From Alloascoidea africana (taxonomy: Eukaryota > Ascomycota > Alloascoideomycetes > Alloascoideales > Alloascoideaceae), in assembly GCA_030581615.1 (NCBI GenBank), contig JAKTTT010000001.1, positions 186,001 through 250,000 of the forward strand: DNA of 64,000 bases, given 5' to 3'. Shown here piece after piece: positions 33,201 through 44,000 of the stretch (positions within the stretch are counted from its first letter, which is position 1; each line of letters begins with the position of its first letter). The notes beneath the pieces are model-generated. The model was not told the origin of the DNA. It searched no databases and saw nothing but the letters and a program-made list of their open reading frames with translations. Position numbers and translations under genes: made by a program.

Positions 33201-36200
33201 CATGCTACAACATCTTGTTAGAATGCTTCAAACCTAGTTTCCAAAAACCAAAAACATACTTCATAAGTTTTAGTGCGACAAGTGAAGTCCCAGGCTCTAA
33301 AACGTTTAAAATGTCGGATTTTGTTCCAATTCTGAAAGCAGCCTTTGCAAAGGCATTATTGGAACCCTTAACCTCTCGTATCTTAGCTAATCCGCAAACT
33401 CTGATCCTCTTTCGTAGATTAGACCCAGAAGTTGGAGCCACATATTCTGTCTGTGTCACTTCCTCAAAATTTTCTTCTTCCTTGCCAATCTTATCCTGTT
33501 GACCAGCAGCAACTTTACCGCCATTTTCACTGGACCCTGAAGCGTTTGAAGAAGTAGCAACCGGAATTCTTTTTTTGATAGAAACGGCAGTTGTTTCATC
33601 CTCATTAATAGCACACAAAACCACCAAATCGCTATCACAAATCTTGCCTTGCTTCACAAGAGTTGCATCAACCTGGCCCAAGACATCAAAGAAGTCGTCA
33701 ACTGAGCTTCGATTTTCAACGACAACTCTATAAGGTTTGTTTTCATCATCACCGGTTTCCTTCGATTGAACTATTCCTTCCCAGCACTCAAGTAACAGCA
33801 GCGGCTCGAAAACAGCTTGATACTCTTCAGCGGAGGCAAAAGTATCGGGAACCTCATTGTATTGAGCTAGAGAAACAGAGGAGTTCGGATCGATAGTTGG
33901 GAACTCCTTTGTATTGAGGTAGTCCCATGATAAAATTGAAACATACAATGGGTTCATCCTCACATTGAGCCTGTTTTCCATATTTTTCATTTCTTGCTCT
34001 TCTTCTGTTAACTTTCTGAGTTTTGAATTTCCTATGCCTCTCGTTTTTAAGGACTTGTCGCTTGATTTTGATGATCCAAAAATATCACTCTCATATTCGC
34101 TGTCACTCTCTGCATCGACCTCATTTAAATCTGAGGAATCCAGATCCGAAACTCCATCCTGCGTTCGGTGAAGCTTGGTCAGTAAGTTCTTCCTCGGAAC
34201 AAAAGGTTGAGATGCAGCTTTTCTTTTTAAGGTTGTTTCTCTAAGCCCAACGCTGATGGCCTTCGAAAAGCCAAAGTCCTCGCCCAAATTCTCACCCGAC
34301 ACCATCGGGGATGGGCTTTTTGAGCGAGATTTTAAGCCAACAGAGTCTCTGCTTAATACCTCATCTACAACCGAACCCAGATTGCTGAATTTTACAATTT
34401 CGGATATAATTTCTTCGCATTGGTCAGATGTAAGCTTGCTCTTGAAATACTTTGTTTTCTTTGCAAAATGTGCTAAAGTTGATAACGTCTTCGAGTCGAT
34501 TTGCAAGCCAAAATCATGCGCAAGTCTCAAAGTCTTCAAAATGAAATTTACTGACATCGGTAGCAAAGATTCGTCCCCTAAGCGCAACCATTTGATCATT
34601 TCCACAAAAGCCTGGTTTATGCAAAAAAAAGCACCCTCTGGGTCGTCTCCACCGAAAAGCGCAAAAGAATCGACCAAGGTCAAGCTAAACTCCAGAATAG
34701 TTTTAGCAAATTCATAAATAGATGTGGGAGGATACACCCGGGTCCAGTTAAACAGCTCCGAGAAACACATTTTCAATGCTTTCCACGTGCTCAACCAAAA
34801 CAGACCTAACTGAGGGTTTTTCTCGATTCCCTGTTTGATTAATACATTAACAAAGGTAGTCTGGGTCTGTATCCATTTAGAAGAAGCATCAAAAGTCTTC
34901 ATATCGGAACAGGTTGAATTGAGGAAAGTAAACCCATTCAAGGCTAGCTTTTCATCAGACTTTAGTAGGGTTACAAATATTGCGGATTGATCTGATGACG
35001 CACCAGCAGCTTTCTGAAGCAACGCCATTGCAGACTCGTCTAACTTTCCCAAAGTTGTTAGCAAGGCACCTAAAACCCCCGAAAATATGTTTTCGTCTTT
35101 CATTAACGATCTGAGAGAGTATGCCGAATCAGTTGCGACTTGAGAGCGTAATATCTTTGATAATGTCTTGGAAATTTCGCTGGAATATTTGTTAAAAGCC
35201 AATGCCTCAGAGTGATCTGGTTTGTCTACGGTTTCGCTTTCTCCGCTATTATTTGAGCTTGGCTCGGTCAAGCTACCAATCCCTGCAATATGTCGTAAAT
35301 TTTGTAGTAAAGCGATTACCAATTCTCGGGACTTGGAAATTCCTCTCTTCTCTAATTCCTTTATCAAGACGGTTGAAACTGATGTACTTTCCATACTGCT
35401 GTCGTTCACGCCCAAACTACTCGTTCCATCTTTCAAAATCCCGGCGTGTGATATAAGCTTGATATAATTGTTCATCATTGACTTTAAATCGAAAGCCACA
35501 GTCGTTCTTATTAAGTCTATCGCATCTTCTTTGACCCTTGCCCTTACACTAAGAGCATTCTCAATAAGGGCCAAGTGGCATCGATCTACCAGTTTACGAG
35601 TTTCCATTCTCATTATCCGGTTCATTTGAAAACTATGGTTATCAACATCCGAAAAATCGAGAGCCATGCTCATAGCTTTAAAACTTGTGTTGAAGAGCTC
35701 CTCAATCACTTCACTATCTGGTTGCGAGGATTCACTACTCACGGCGGGTTCCTCTGTTGGATCATAGTCATCATCATCCTCGGCTGCAGACATTGCAATT
35801 TCCAATAAAGATTCAGATATTCCTTTTACTGCCCTTTGTAAGGTTGTTTCGTTAAGAGATTTTATGAAAGGTATAATCCAGCAAATTAGATCTTGGGACG
35901 AGATTGTTTTCTCTGGTATTGGCTGGTTTGAAGTCCCCCTTCCATCTTCTAAATCTATTGATTTCCCTCCTTCTGTTGATTTTAACGAAGAACAAGGTAA
36001 AGCACCTAGCCAAGCACCAAACCGAGGATTTTTCGAAACGATAGCCTCAGAAAATTGAATAGGTGTTAGCGGTGCAACACTAGCCCAAAATTTGTTCTTC
36101 ATTGAACCTATAAACCGGCTGAAAATCATTAAAACAGCGGCGTATAGATCTGCTCGAGAAGGAGGTACTAGAATCCGATTACATAGCAACTTTAGCAGAT

Positions 36201-37170
36201 CAAAGACCGCATACTTGGGAGGATTCCTCGATATGAACGCGAAATCGAGTTTAATGAGAACCTCAAGTATGACCGCATCATCAACTACTTCGAGTAGTAA
36301 TGCTAGGTTTAGCCAAAACTGTTTCATACTCTCATGATCGGCTGCTAGAGATGGGGATTGTATTCTCACCAACTGATATTGGAACTCTTCCTGTAAGCAG
36401 ATATCGAAATCCTCCAGTTTCACCTTCTTGCGTATAACATTTAAAGAGATTCGCATCCATTTACGGGCTTCTGGGGAAACAGAACCATCAAATAAAAAAT
36501 AGATGATTGCGGGAATCAACCCATCAGAAAGCTTCAGGAACTGATTGTTTGTCTGAAGGCCAAAAAATACTTTTCTAAACCTTTCCGCTAAGAGAGACTC
36601 TTGGTTTCCTCTCCGCAAAAGCTCTGGACAACAGAGACATTCATAAAGAGCCAACATAGAGGTTGTTGGAATAGACTGCATACTTACTCCCGTGCTGCTT
36701 CCATCAAAAAGCTTTGAGGCCGCTTCAATGCTCTCATCAAGCCTATGCAGTTCCCAGTCGGTTATAATCGATGCAAAATGGTTCACCTGAGCTTCTCCAA
36801 TCGTTTTGGCCGAAACACAGTCATTCAACAGGCGAACTCTACCGATATGAAAAGGCCGTATACATTTATAACAGGCGCTTAGATTCTTCGACACCCTGTC
36901 TTTAAACCACTCCAGTGCGCTCGAGCTCTCGTATGAAAAGAGAAGCAGAGCATGGACAGCAACCGGTCTCACCTCCGGGTCACAGAACAAATGTCTTGAG
37001 TCTGGAAGGGTTCTAAGGAGCTCGACGGCATTATACAATACATTTTCCTGGAAGGACTCGTCGTCTGGATTCTTATTACAAAGGTCAATGTTATTGGCGA
37101 TCTCTGCTAACTGCGACGACAGAGCACTATTGCCAGCTTTAGAGTCCGTCGCAGGAGGGTCGCTGCTCAT
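30201..37170 (-). CDS. SEN1: Sen1 RNA/DNA helicase, two exons
   Basis: A superfamily 1B (Upf1-like) 5'-3' helicase that terminates Pol II transcription of non-coding RNAs (with Nrd1-Nab3 in S. cerevisiae) and resolves R-loops. Exon 1 (37170-33260) encodes about 1304 aa, mostly the helical Sen1 N-terminal domain, then acidic/basic linkers and the start of the helicase stalk. Exon 2 (33204-30201) encodes about 1000 aa. It carries QAAAIIGAVE, Walker A GPPGTGKT, CAPSNAAVDEL, VDEAAQ (motif II), GDPNQLPPTV, LDVQYRMHP, DGFQGQEKEV and VGITRAK. A Lys-rich NLS-like stretch and a Gln/Asn-rich tail follow. The total of 2304 aa matches yeast Sen1 (2231 aa). Splicing joins SLVALKLMN to MTTIEREFSSL, which aligns with Sen1, so this is one gene and not two. 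Confidence 0.95.
33205..33259 (-). other. Intron of SEN1
   Basis: A 55-nt intron with a GTATGT donor at 33259, an ATTCTAACA branch and a TTGTAG acceptor ending at 33205. Unspliced transcripts reach a stop within the intron after the N-terminal domain and would lose the helicase. Phase is preserved (AA|C codon). Confidence 0.9.
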
Positions 37171-37239
37171 AGCAAAGAAGGCTCAAAGGAGAGAAAAGCG
37201 CTGGTTCACGAAAGCGAAACAAAGCTGCCCGCGGAGGGG

Positions 37240-37247
37240 TTACCCGC
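37240..37247. promoter_or_regulatory. Reb1-like site in the SEN1/CRN1 divergent promoter
   Basis: TTACCCGC lies 70 bp upstream of the SEN1 ATG and about 165 bp upstream of CRN1. It matches the TTACCCG core bound by the general regulatory factor Reb1 in budding yeasts. The same core recurs upstream of SEC2, LTV1 and BFR2. The function is inferred from the motif only. Confidence 0.45.
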
Positions 37248-37412
37248 CCGCAGTCGCCGTGGAGTTTGCCACTGTGTCAGAACGGGCAGGCCGCAGCCCG
37301 GAGGCTCACATCTAAACAATCTCACCTTCTTTCCCAGGCTTCATCAGAGCTCTCTGCTATAAATTGATCAATCCAGCTCCCGCCACAGTCTGTCTTTCTA
37401 CCAAACCACTCA

Positions 37413-39425
37413 ATGTACAAACGTTTTGTCAGACCTTCCAAATATCGCCATGTCTACGGACAACAGGGCAAAAAGGAGCTGTGGCATGAAAACCTCCACA
37501 TCTCGTAAGTGTCCCCGGTTGTTGTTGGTTAATCCTTGAACGCCAACTGCTCAGCTTCTAACAGCTCTCGACCCTAACGGTTGTCTTCCCACCCAGAAAA
37601 AATGCTTGGGACTCAAATCTCATTAAGGTATGTTTGAGTAAATAAAGCAAGGCCATTCGGACACAATTGCTAAACTGAAGAAAATCTGAAACAGGCGAAT
37701 TCCAAATATATCTCGGTGAATTGGGACTCTTCTGGAGGCGGTGCGTTTGCCGTGGTTCCTCAGAGTGAAGTGGGAAAGCTCCCTGACGTGATCCCTCTCT
37801 TCCGGGGACACACTGCATCGGTTCTTGACACAGACTGGAATCCATTTAACGACCAGATTGTGGCCTCGGCTTCCGATGATGGAAAAATCGGTATCTGGAA
37901 AGTGCCCGAGGATTTCACCCTTCGCTACGAAGATCCTGAAGAGATTAGGGATATTTCCCCTTTGGTCAAGCTAGGAGGACACACTCGTAAAGTGGGACAC
38001 GTCAAATTCCATCCCGTTGCAGACAATGTTCTTTCCAGTAGCTCAAACGATTATACAGTCAAATTGTGGGATATCGAAGTTGGAAAACCTCAAATCACAC
38101 TCCAGCATAACGATCTCATTTCGAGTTTTGACCACAACTACAATGGTTCTTCAATTGTTACCGTGTCTCGCGACAAAAAGATTAGAGTTTGGGATGTTAG
38201 ATCTGGGAAAATCACTTCTGAAGGCCCCGGCCACACCGGTGCCAAGTCCTCTCGTGTCGCCTGGCTTGGAGACTCGGATAGAATAGCAACCACTGGTTTC
38301 AGCCGTCTCTCTGATCGTCAGATCGCTGTTTGGGATACCACAAACATTGGGTCTGGCGCAATTGGAGGCTTTTACACTTTGGATTCCTCCGCTGGCATAT
38401 GCATGCCGTTTTATGATGATGCCACAAAGATTCTGTATCTTGCCGGGAAAGGTGATGGAAATATCAGGTACTTTGAATTTGACAAAGACGAACTCTATCA
38501 ACTTTCCGAATTTCAATCTGCTGACCCGCAAAGAGGCATTGCACTGTTGCCAAAACGGTCTGTCAGCGTTCATGAGAATGAAGTTGTCCGAATTTTCAAG
38601 ACAGTTAATGATACTTATATCGAGCCAATCTCGTTCATAGTCCCCAGAAGAGCAGAAACCTTTCAATTTGACATTTATCCAGATGCGCCTGCAGGGGAGC
38701 CGGCCCAGTCTGCAAAGGAGTTCTTTGCAGGAGAAACAGTGGATGGCCCTAAGCTCGTCTCGATGGAGGCTGTGTACGAAGGTGAACCTCCTGAAGCACA
38801 TTCTTTCCAGAAGCAAGTGGCGCCTGAATCTCCAAAGATTGAAAAAACAGTTGCTCCAGCGGCTGTAACACCAAAAGATGAACCAGTGAGCAAGCCAAAG
38901 GTCTATGAGCCCCCCAAAACAAAGCTTGATTCGATTTTGGCCCAAAAAGAAGTGGACTCGTTGTTGGACAAGGCAAACAATAATGAAGTTACGGAGGGTG
39001 TTAAGAACATAGTCAATGATTCTTCATGGGATGATGAAGATGACAATATCAAGATTGCACGCCATGAGCCAGAATCAAAATCGGACCCTAAGCCCAAAAC
39101 CGAAATAAAGAGAGCGAGTTATGAAAAACCAAAGGAAGAAAAGAGCCTAGGATCTACAATTGCACAGCCTAAGGCTAGCGCTTTAGAGGAGAAAAAGGAA
39201 GAGCCCAAGCCACAACAAGCACCAGCTCCGGCAGCTTCGACAACCAATGCGTCGTCTACAGCTGGTGGTGGCAAGGCAACAACTTTAAAAGGAACAGTGG
39301 ACAGGCTTGATGGAATCGTTACCAAGCTGGAAGGTGTCATTTCATCACTGGTTGCTGCAAACCTAGAGAAAGATGACCGTATCTCTGCATTGGAGTCCAG
39401 AATCGACGATTTGTTGAAGAAATAG
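37413..39425 (+). CDS. CRN1: Coronin, actin-binding WD40 protein, three exons
   Basis: Coronin binds F-actin and regulates Arp2/3 at cortical actin patches. Exon 1 is 37413-37504 (MYKRFVRPSKYRHVYGQQ, the typical start FVRxSKFRHVxG). Exon 2 is 37597-37627 (31 nt, encoding KNAWDSNLIK) and exon 3 is 37695-39425; total 617 aa. Exon 3 has the beta-propeller: GHTASVLDTDWNPFNDQIVASASDDG, GHTRKVGHVKFHP, SSNDYTVKLWDIE, SRDKKIRVWDVR, GFSRLSDRQIAVWD and LPKRSVSVHENEV. Then come an acidic/basic, Pro- and Ala-rich linker as in yeast Crn1 and a C-terminal coiled coil (TLKGTVDRLDGIVTKLEGV ... LESRIDDLLKK) for oligomerisation. Yeast Crn1 is 651 aa. Confidence 0.95.
37505..37596 (+). other. Intron 1 of CRN1
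   Basis: A 92-nt intron with a GTAAGT donor at 37505 and a CCACCCAG acceptor ending at 37596. It contains TTCTAACAG and CCCTAACGG branch-like motifs. Confidence 0.9.
37628..37694 (+). other. Intron 2 of CRN1
   Basis: A 67-nt intron with a GTATGT donor at 37628, a TTGCTAAACT branch-like motif and a GAAACAG acceptor ending at 37694. Together with intron 1 it isolates a 31-nt exon that encodes the conserved coronin KNAWDSNLIK segment. Confidence 0.9.
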
Positions 39426-41077
39426 ACATTTGTCAATGAGTCAATTTTTGTTCTTTCAAAGTTTTTTATACTTGCCTCCACATTTCCTGGCAGTAGATCA
39501 TCCATATGCTGTTTGCAACTAAAAATATTTCTCTGTGTGTACACCATTTACAAAACGTAGGACGGTTGGTAGTTGATCGGGGAGCCCGTCATAATATAGA
39601 AATGTCAATTCATACAGGACTGGTGACAATTTCTTTGTATCTCGGAAATCCCCAATAAGACGGTGTTGTAGTTCCTGTTCCTGTTGTAACACATCGGGAA
39701 GCATTGTGAAATGTCCTTGATCAATCATCACTCTCTTCCCAACCTCAAATTCTTCTGCATTATGTTCTTTTCAAATGCTCGCTTTTGCCTCTTATATGTG
39801 TTATTTAGTGCATCAAGAAGCTTTCGGAGACGTTCCAACTTTTTCACAAACGACAGCTCGTCTTCCGGTAATTGTTCAAGGTCGACTGGTAAAATGTATC
39901 CACGGCTTGTAGCTAAAACCCGCCATGTTGGAGCTCAGGAATGCTATCGCCGTAGATGGTGAATTATTGAACGAAAGCCTAACGCAGCCAAAAAGTCCCC
40001 ATCTTTTCCCGCTTCTGATGCTTTTCGTAAGAATACCTCAATCAACTCATTAAACTTCTCTAGTATCACCACCGGCCATAGCTAGATCTTTAACCTTTCA
40101 GCACTAAGCGCCTTGCACCCACTAAATTAAACGGCATCGAGAAATGTATTCAAAAATCGTATCGGACCATAAAGATGGTCTCGATGGTACAGCAGCCTGC
40201 CAGTTTTAATCGTGTACGATTCATGGTGAGCTCCAGCTTTCGATAACGCGGTGAGTATGTTCCTCCACCTCGCGTCCATTCTACCTTTCACAGGTTCCAG
40301 GCTAAAGTCGGGTCTTAGTGATAGGAGATTGGCCACTAAATTGGTAACTCCTTTAATTTAAATCTGCATATTATACTCTTATATCTCGTTGGTCGCTTGT
40401 TTCGCTGTTAACACTTGTTTGTTGTATAACTGTTTTAATCCAAAATGGTCGGTAGAAACTCGTATCTCACACCCATAAACGTATAATGGAAGACTCGATG
40501 AGCCTTCCTAACCACGAGCGCTTCCTTATCTCCCACGCTCCAGTTGTGCTCGTACTGGTAGCAACTTCATCGACCCTTCAACCTCACTCTTTCACAAGGA
40601 GAAAGTGAGACGAATTTTCGGCGTTGTAGGGTTTTATCAGACGTTCAGCAGAATGGAGCATGCCTTTTGTTTAGTTTACATAATCTACAACAAATAATGG
40701 AAAAGGAAGTTACAAACTTGTTACTACATGCTTTGTATTGAACTTTTAGATGTGTCTCAAACCTATCTCACTAATCCTAACAGATTCTCAAATGGAGAAG
40801 AGCATAGGAAAAGAACATAAGGAGGGAAGACCATTTTGGAGCAGAAATGCTCTTAGCATATAGGGTATAGCACTTTTTTTGTCAACTTCTGTATATTTTT
40901 CCGCTACTTCATTCTTTTCACAACTTCAATTTGTTCAAACTTTCATTATCAGTCTTTTAAAGGAGACTGGTTTTTAGATTCCACATCAATAATAGTTCAT
41001 TCTGATACAGCCAATCCAAAAATCAACTGTTCAAGATCATAAATCAGCACCCAACAAAACAAAAACCAAAGGCATAA
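39426..41077. other. Intergenic region containing an old retroelement fragment
   Basis: 1.65 kb between convergent CRN1 and the STAND NTPase gene. The CRN1-proximal half holds the Ty3/Gypsy remnant listed separately. From about 40340 to 41077 I see AT-rich sequence without a gene or a clear LTR. Confidence 0.6.
39500..40340 (-). mobile_element. Ty3/Gypsy retrotransposon fossil (integrase region remnant)
   Basis: Minus-strand fragments in this interval carry residue patterns of a Ty3/Gypsy integrase. At the upstream end is an HHCC-domain-like lead-in (TGRLLYHRDHLYGP). Towards the downstream end is a stretch like the integrase C-terminal GPY/F-type module. The element is clearly broken, with several interruptions, and lacks visible gag, reverse transcriptase or flanking LTRs, so only the 3' part of pol seems to survive. 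The degree of decay suggests an old insertion. The family assignment is by eye and moderate in confidence. Confidence 0.5.
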
Positions 41078-44000
41078 TCATTTCCTTGACCAAAATATCT
41101 TCCTATATTTATCTATCCTTGAATGAAACATTTTCCTCCTGTTTCTCCGCTTTGCCTTTTTTATCTTTCCATTTAGTTCTGGAAAACTCTGCTCTTTACC
41201 AGTCTCTTTAATACTGTTCCTAGCTGTCAGGTACATTTCCAGCGCCTCATCATATTGGCCACAGGAATATTCTAAGTCGCCAATCTCTATCAAGACTGTA
41301 ATAGAAGCTTGATCCTTTTCAATTTTTTCCAGCAATTTTTTAAGCACATTAATCGACTCAGATATCTTTCCCGTCTTCTTAAGGCATGTTGCAATCATTT
41401 TATAAATTAAAATGTGCATATCTTTGTTGGCGTCCCAAATATCAATATTGTGATAATTATTCAAATCGTCAAGTGCCAGGTCATATTTTTCCATTTTCAT
41501 TTCGACTTTTGCATGGTTTACAATTGACATCATTATTTCTGGTTCACTCTTATTGACAACATCTTTCCAGCCTTCCCTGACTTCTTCGAAGTATTTGTCC
41601 GCTTCTTTAAGATTATTCTTAGATAGATAGATCTCCCCTAAATTTTGAGTGAATTTTAGAACAAATTGGTTTTTAGGATCACCATATATTTTCTTCAACT
41701 TTTCAATGACTTTTCTCAATTTCTCTATCTTTTGATCTCTCTCCCTTTTCTGTGAAGGAATGATACCAATTTCTCCCTCGCAAATTAGGGTTAGAGCGTG
41801 TTCTTGGCCAAAGGTCTTCGTACACTCATTAAAAGCCTCCTTGAAAACTTCCAAAGCCTTTTTTTCGTCTGTTTTGGAGTAAATGCGACCAAGCATAATG
41901 AGCAAATCACATCTATCTGAGGGATCTAGTTTATCTTTGTGTAGATATTGCCTCACGATCTGAAATTGTTCTGTTGGATTTTGCTTTGTTCCTAAAATAG
42001 AAAGTTCCAGTAATATAGTTGCATAAAGAGACTTACTATGATTCGGGGAGAAAAGCTCAATATAGTACTCCTTTGCTTCTTTTAGAACTTTCGAGGCTTC
42101 TTGATAGTTGTTCCTTGCAATGTGAACTTCTCCAACATTCAGTTTTGCCTGAGCCAAACCCTCAGCACAGGCTGGCTTATCAAATAAAGTTACAGCTTTT
42201 TGGAACTTTGACATTGCGGTATCTAGCTCACCTATTCTTAAATAGTATCGCCCAAAATTGTTCTCTGTCGCAATCACCTTTGGGTGGTTTTCCCCCAAGC
42301 ATAAGTTTTGCCCTTGAATAACCTCATCGTATTGCTCTTTTGCCTTTCGATAATTTCCAAGAATTGTATTGTAACCTGCAAGCTTCTCTAAACTCTCCAG
42401 GAAGCTGGGATGCTCTTTTTCGAAGAATGATTCTTTGGATTTTAAGCATTGTTCCAGACGCCCAACTACTAGTTTACAATTCTTGTTGTTTAAAAGTTCC
42501 AACACCTCATAAGCCTTAATTGTCGAAGGGTGCTTCTCACCAACAGATGACCTTAGTTCATCATATGCAAGTTGGCATTTGTCCTGAGACAAATCATAGT
42601 TTTCTAAAGTTTTGTGCATAATTGCAATCTCTACAATGGTTTCCAATGTGTGTTGACCTGTGGGGCCAGATGATCTCAGGAACCCTTGATAAGCTCTTTC
42701 ATAAATGTTTAAGGATTCTTCAAATTTCGAAAAAGTGCGTAGTATAGAACCCAATGATTTCATTGCGATCGCTGTATCCAAATCTTCTGGCCCAAATCGG
42801 TCTTGAAATTGGGTTACAACTTCTTGGAGCACCTGGTAAGAAGAAATGTAGTCTCCCAAGCTTTCATAGATCTGCCCTTGAAAACATTTGGCCCTAAGCA
42901 TTTCCCTTCGGTTTTCGGGAAATCTCGTATTTCCAGGGTCCTCGGACTGTAGTCTTTCGCGGACTTTGCATACTAGGTTGATATGTTCTTTTGCCTCAGG
43001 GTACTTTGCCAGATGATAACATATTTGCCCCAGTCTTTGTTTTGCATTCAGTAGCCCAGAACTCCATGAAACATTGATGGCTACACCGATTATCCTTCCA
43101 ATGTGCCTAAAGATTCCTTCTCTGTTTGGCAATTGCTCATATTTATCAACCAAAAATCTGGAAATACCCTCCGCATCTCTGTAAAAGCAACACTTTTCAA
43201 GGCATCGTGCAAAGGAATCACCACAAGCAAGAACATTTATATTACTTATACTGGAATAGTTGTCCATTAAGCCCTGACAACCACACATAATATGATTATG
43301 AATAAATCGCCAAAACTCAATATTCTCGGTTAACTCTCCTTCACAAGCACTCTTTAAAATTTTCAGAGCTGTTGTCAAATAGCGCACCTTATTATTCTCA
43401 TCCAATCGTGACTTAAGCCACATATGAACCATAGGATGAATACTAATATTATCAGAGTCCAGAGAAATCAATGCATAATCGTATAGTTGTCCTCTCGCTG
43501 TCAAAAACCGATTCTGATCTCTAAACAATTCATCAATATGTCCACCATGTTCTAGTAGTTTTCTTGGTATTTTGTTGTAATGAAGAAACGAGCAAATCAA
43601 AAGGAGCTTCCTTGCATTTTCGCCAATAGCGTCAAATGGACCCTGGAAATATCTACTGAGGCTTTCTTCCTGTTTCGTGTTTTTGTCATCTAGAATCCCC
43701 CCACTTTGTATGTATTTTTCCAGATATCTCGAAAAACTTTCTTGGGATTCTTGAATGTATTTTCCAACTATCTTTAAGGACAATGGGTGGTTAAAAAGCT
43801 TTTTCGTTATGGAAAGAGCAGCTCTTTTCTCATCTATTTCTAGTTCGTCAACTGATTTTCCAGCTGATGTCACCAAAATCTCTTGAGCTTCAATGTCAGT
43901 TGGGCCACGTACTTCAATTGTTAGATTTCCATCAAAGGCGGATCGTGCTTTGGCGATAATAAGTACATGGCCCCAGTGGCAATTGGGTAGGACCTTTTCT

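Noticed and set aside
33203-33205. Two separate genes at 30201-33203 and 33205-37170
   Set aside because: They are the helicase and N-terminal halves of Sen1, joined by a clear 55-nt intron; the spliced junction matches the Sen1 family.
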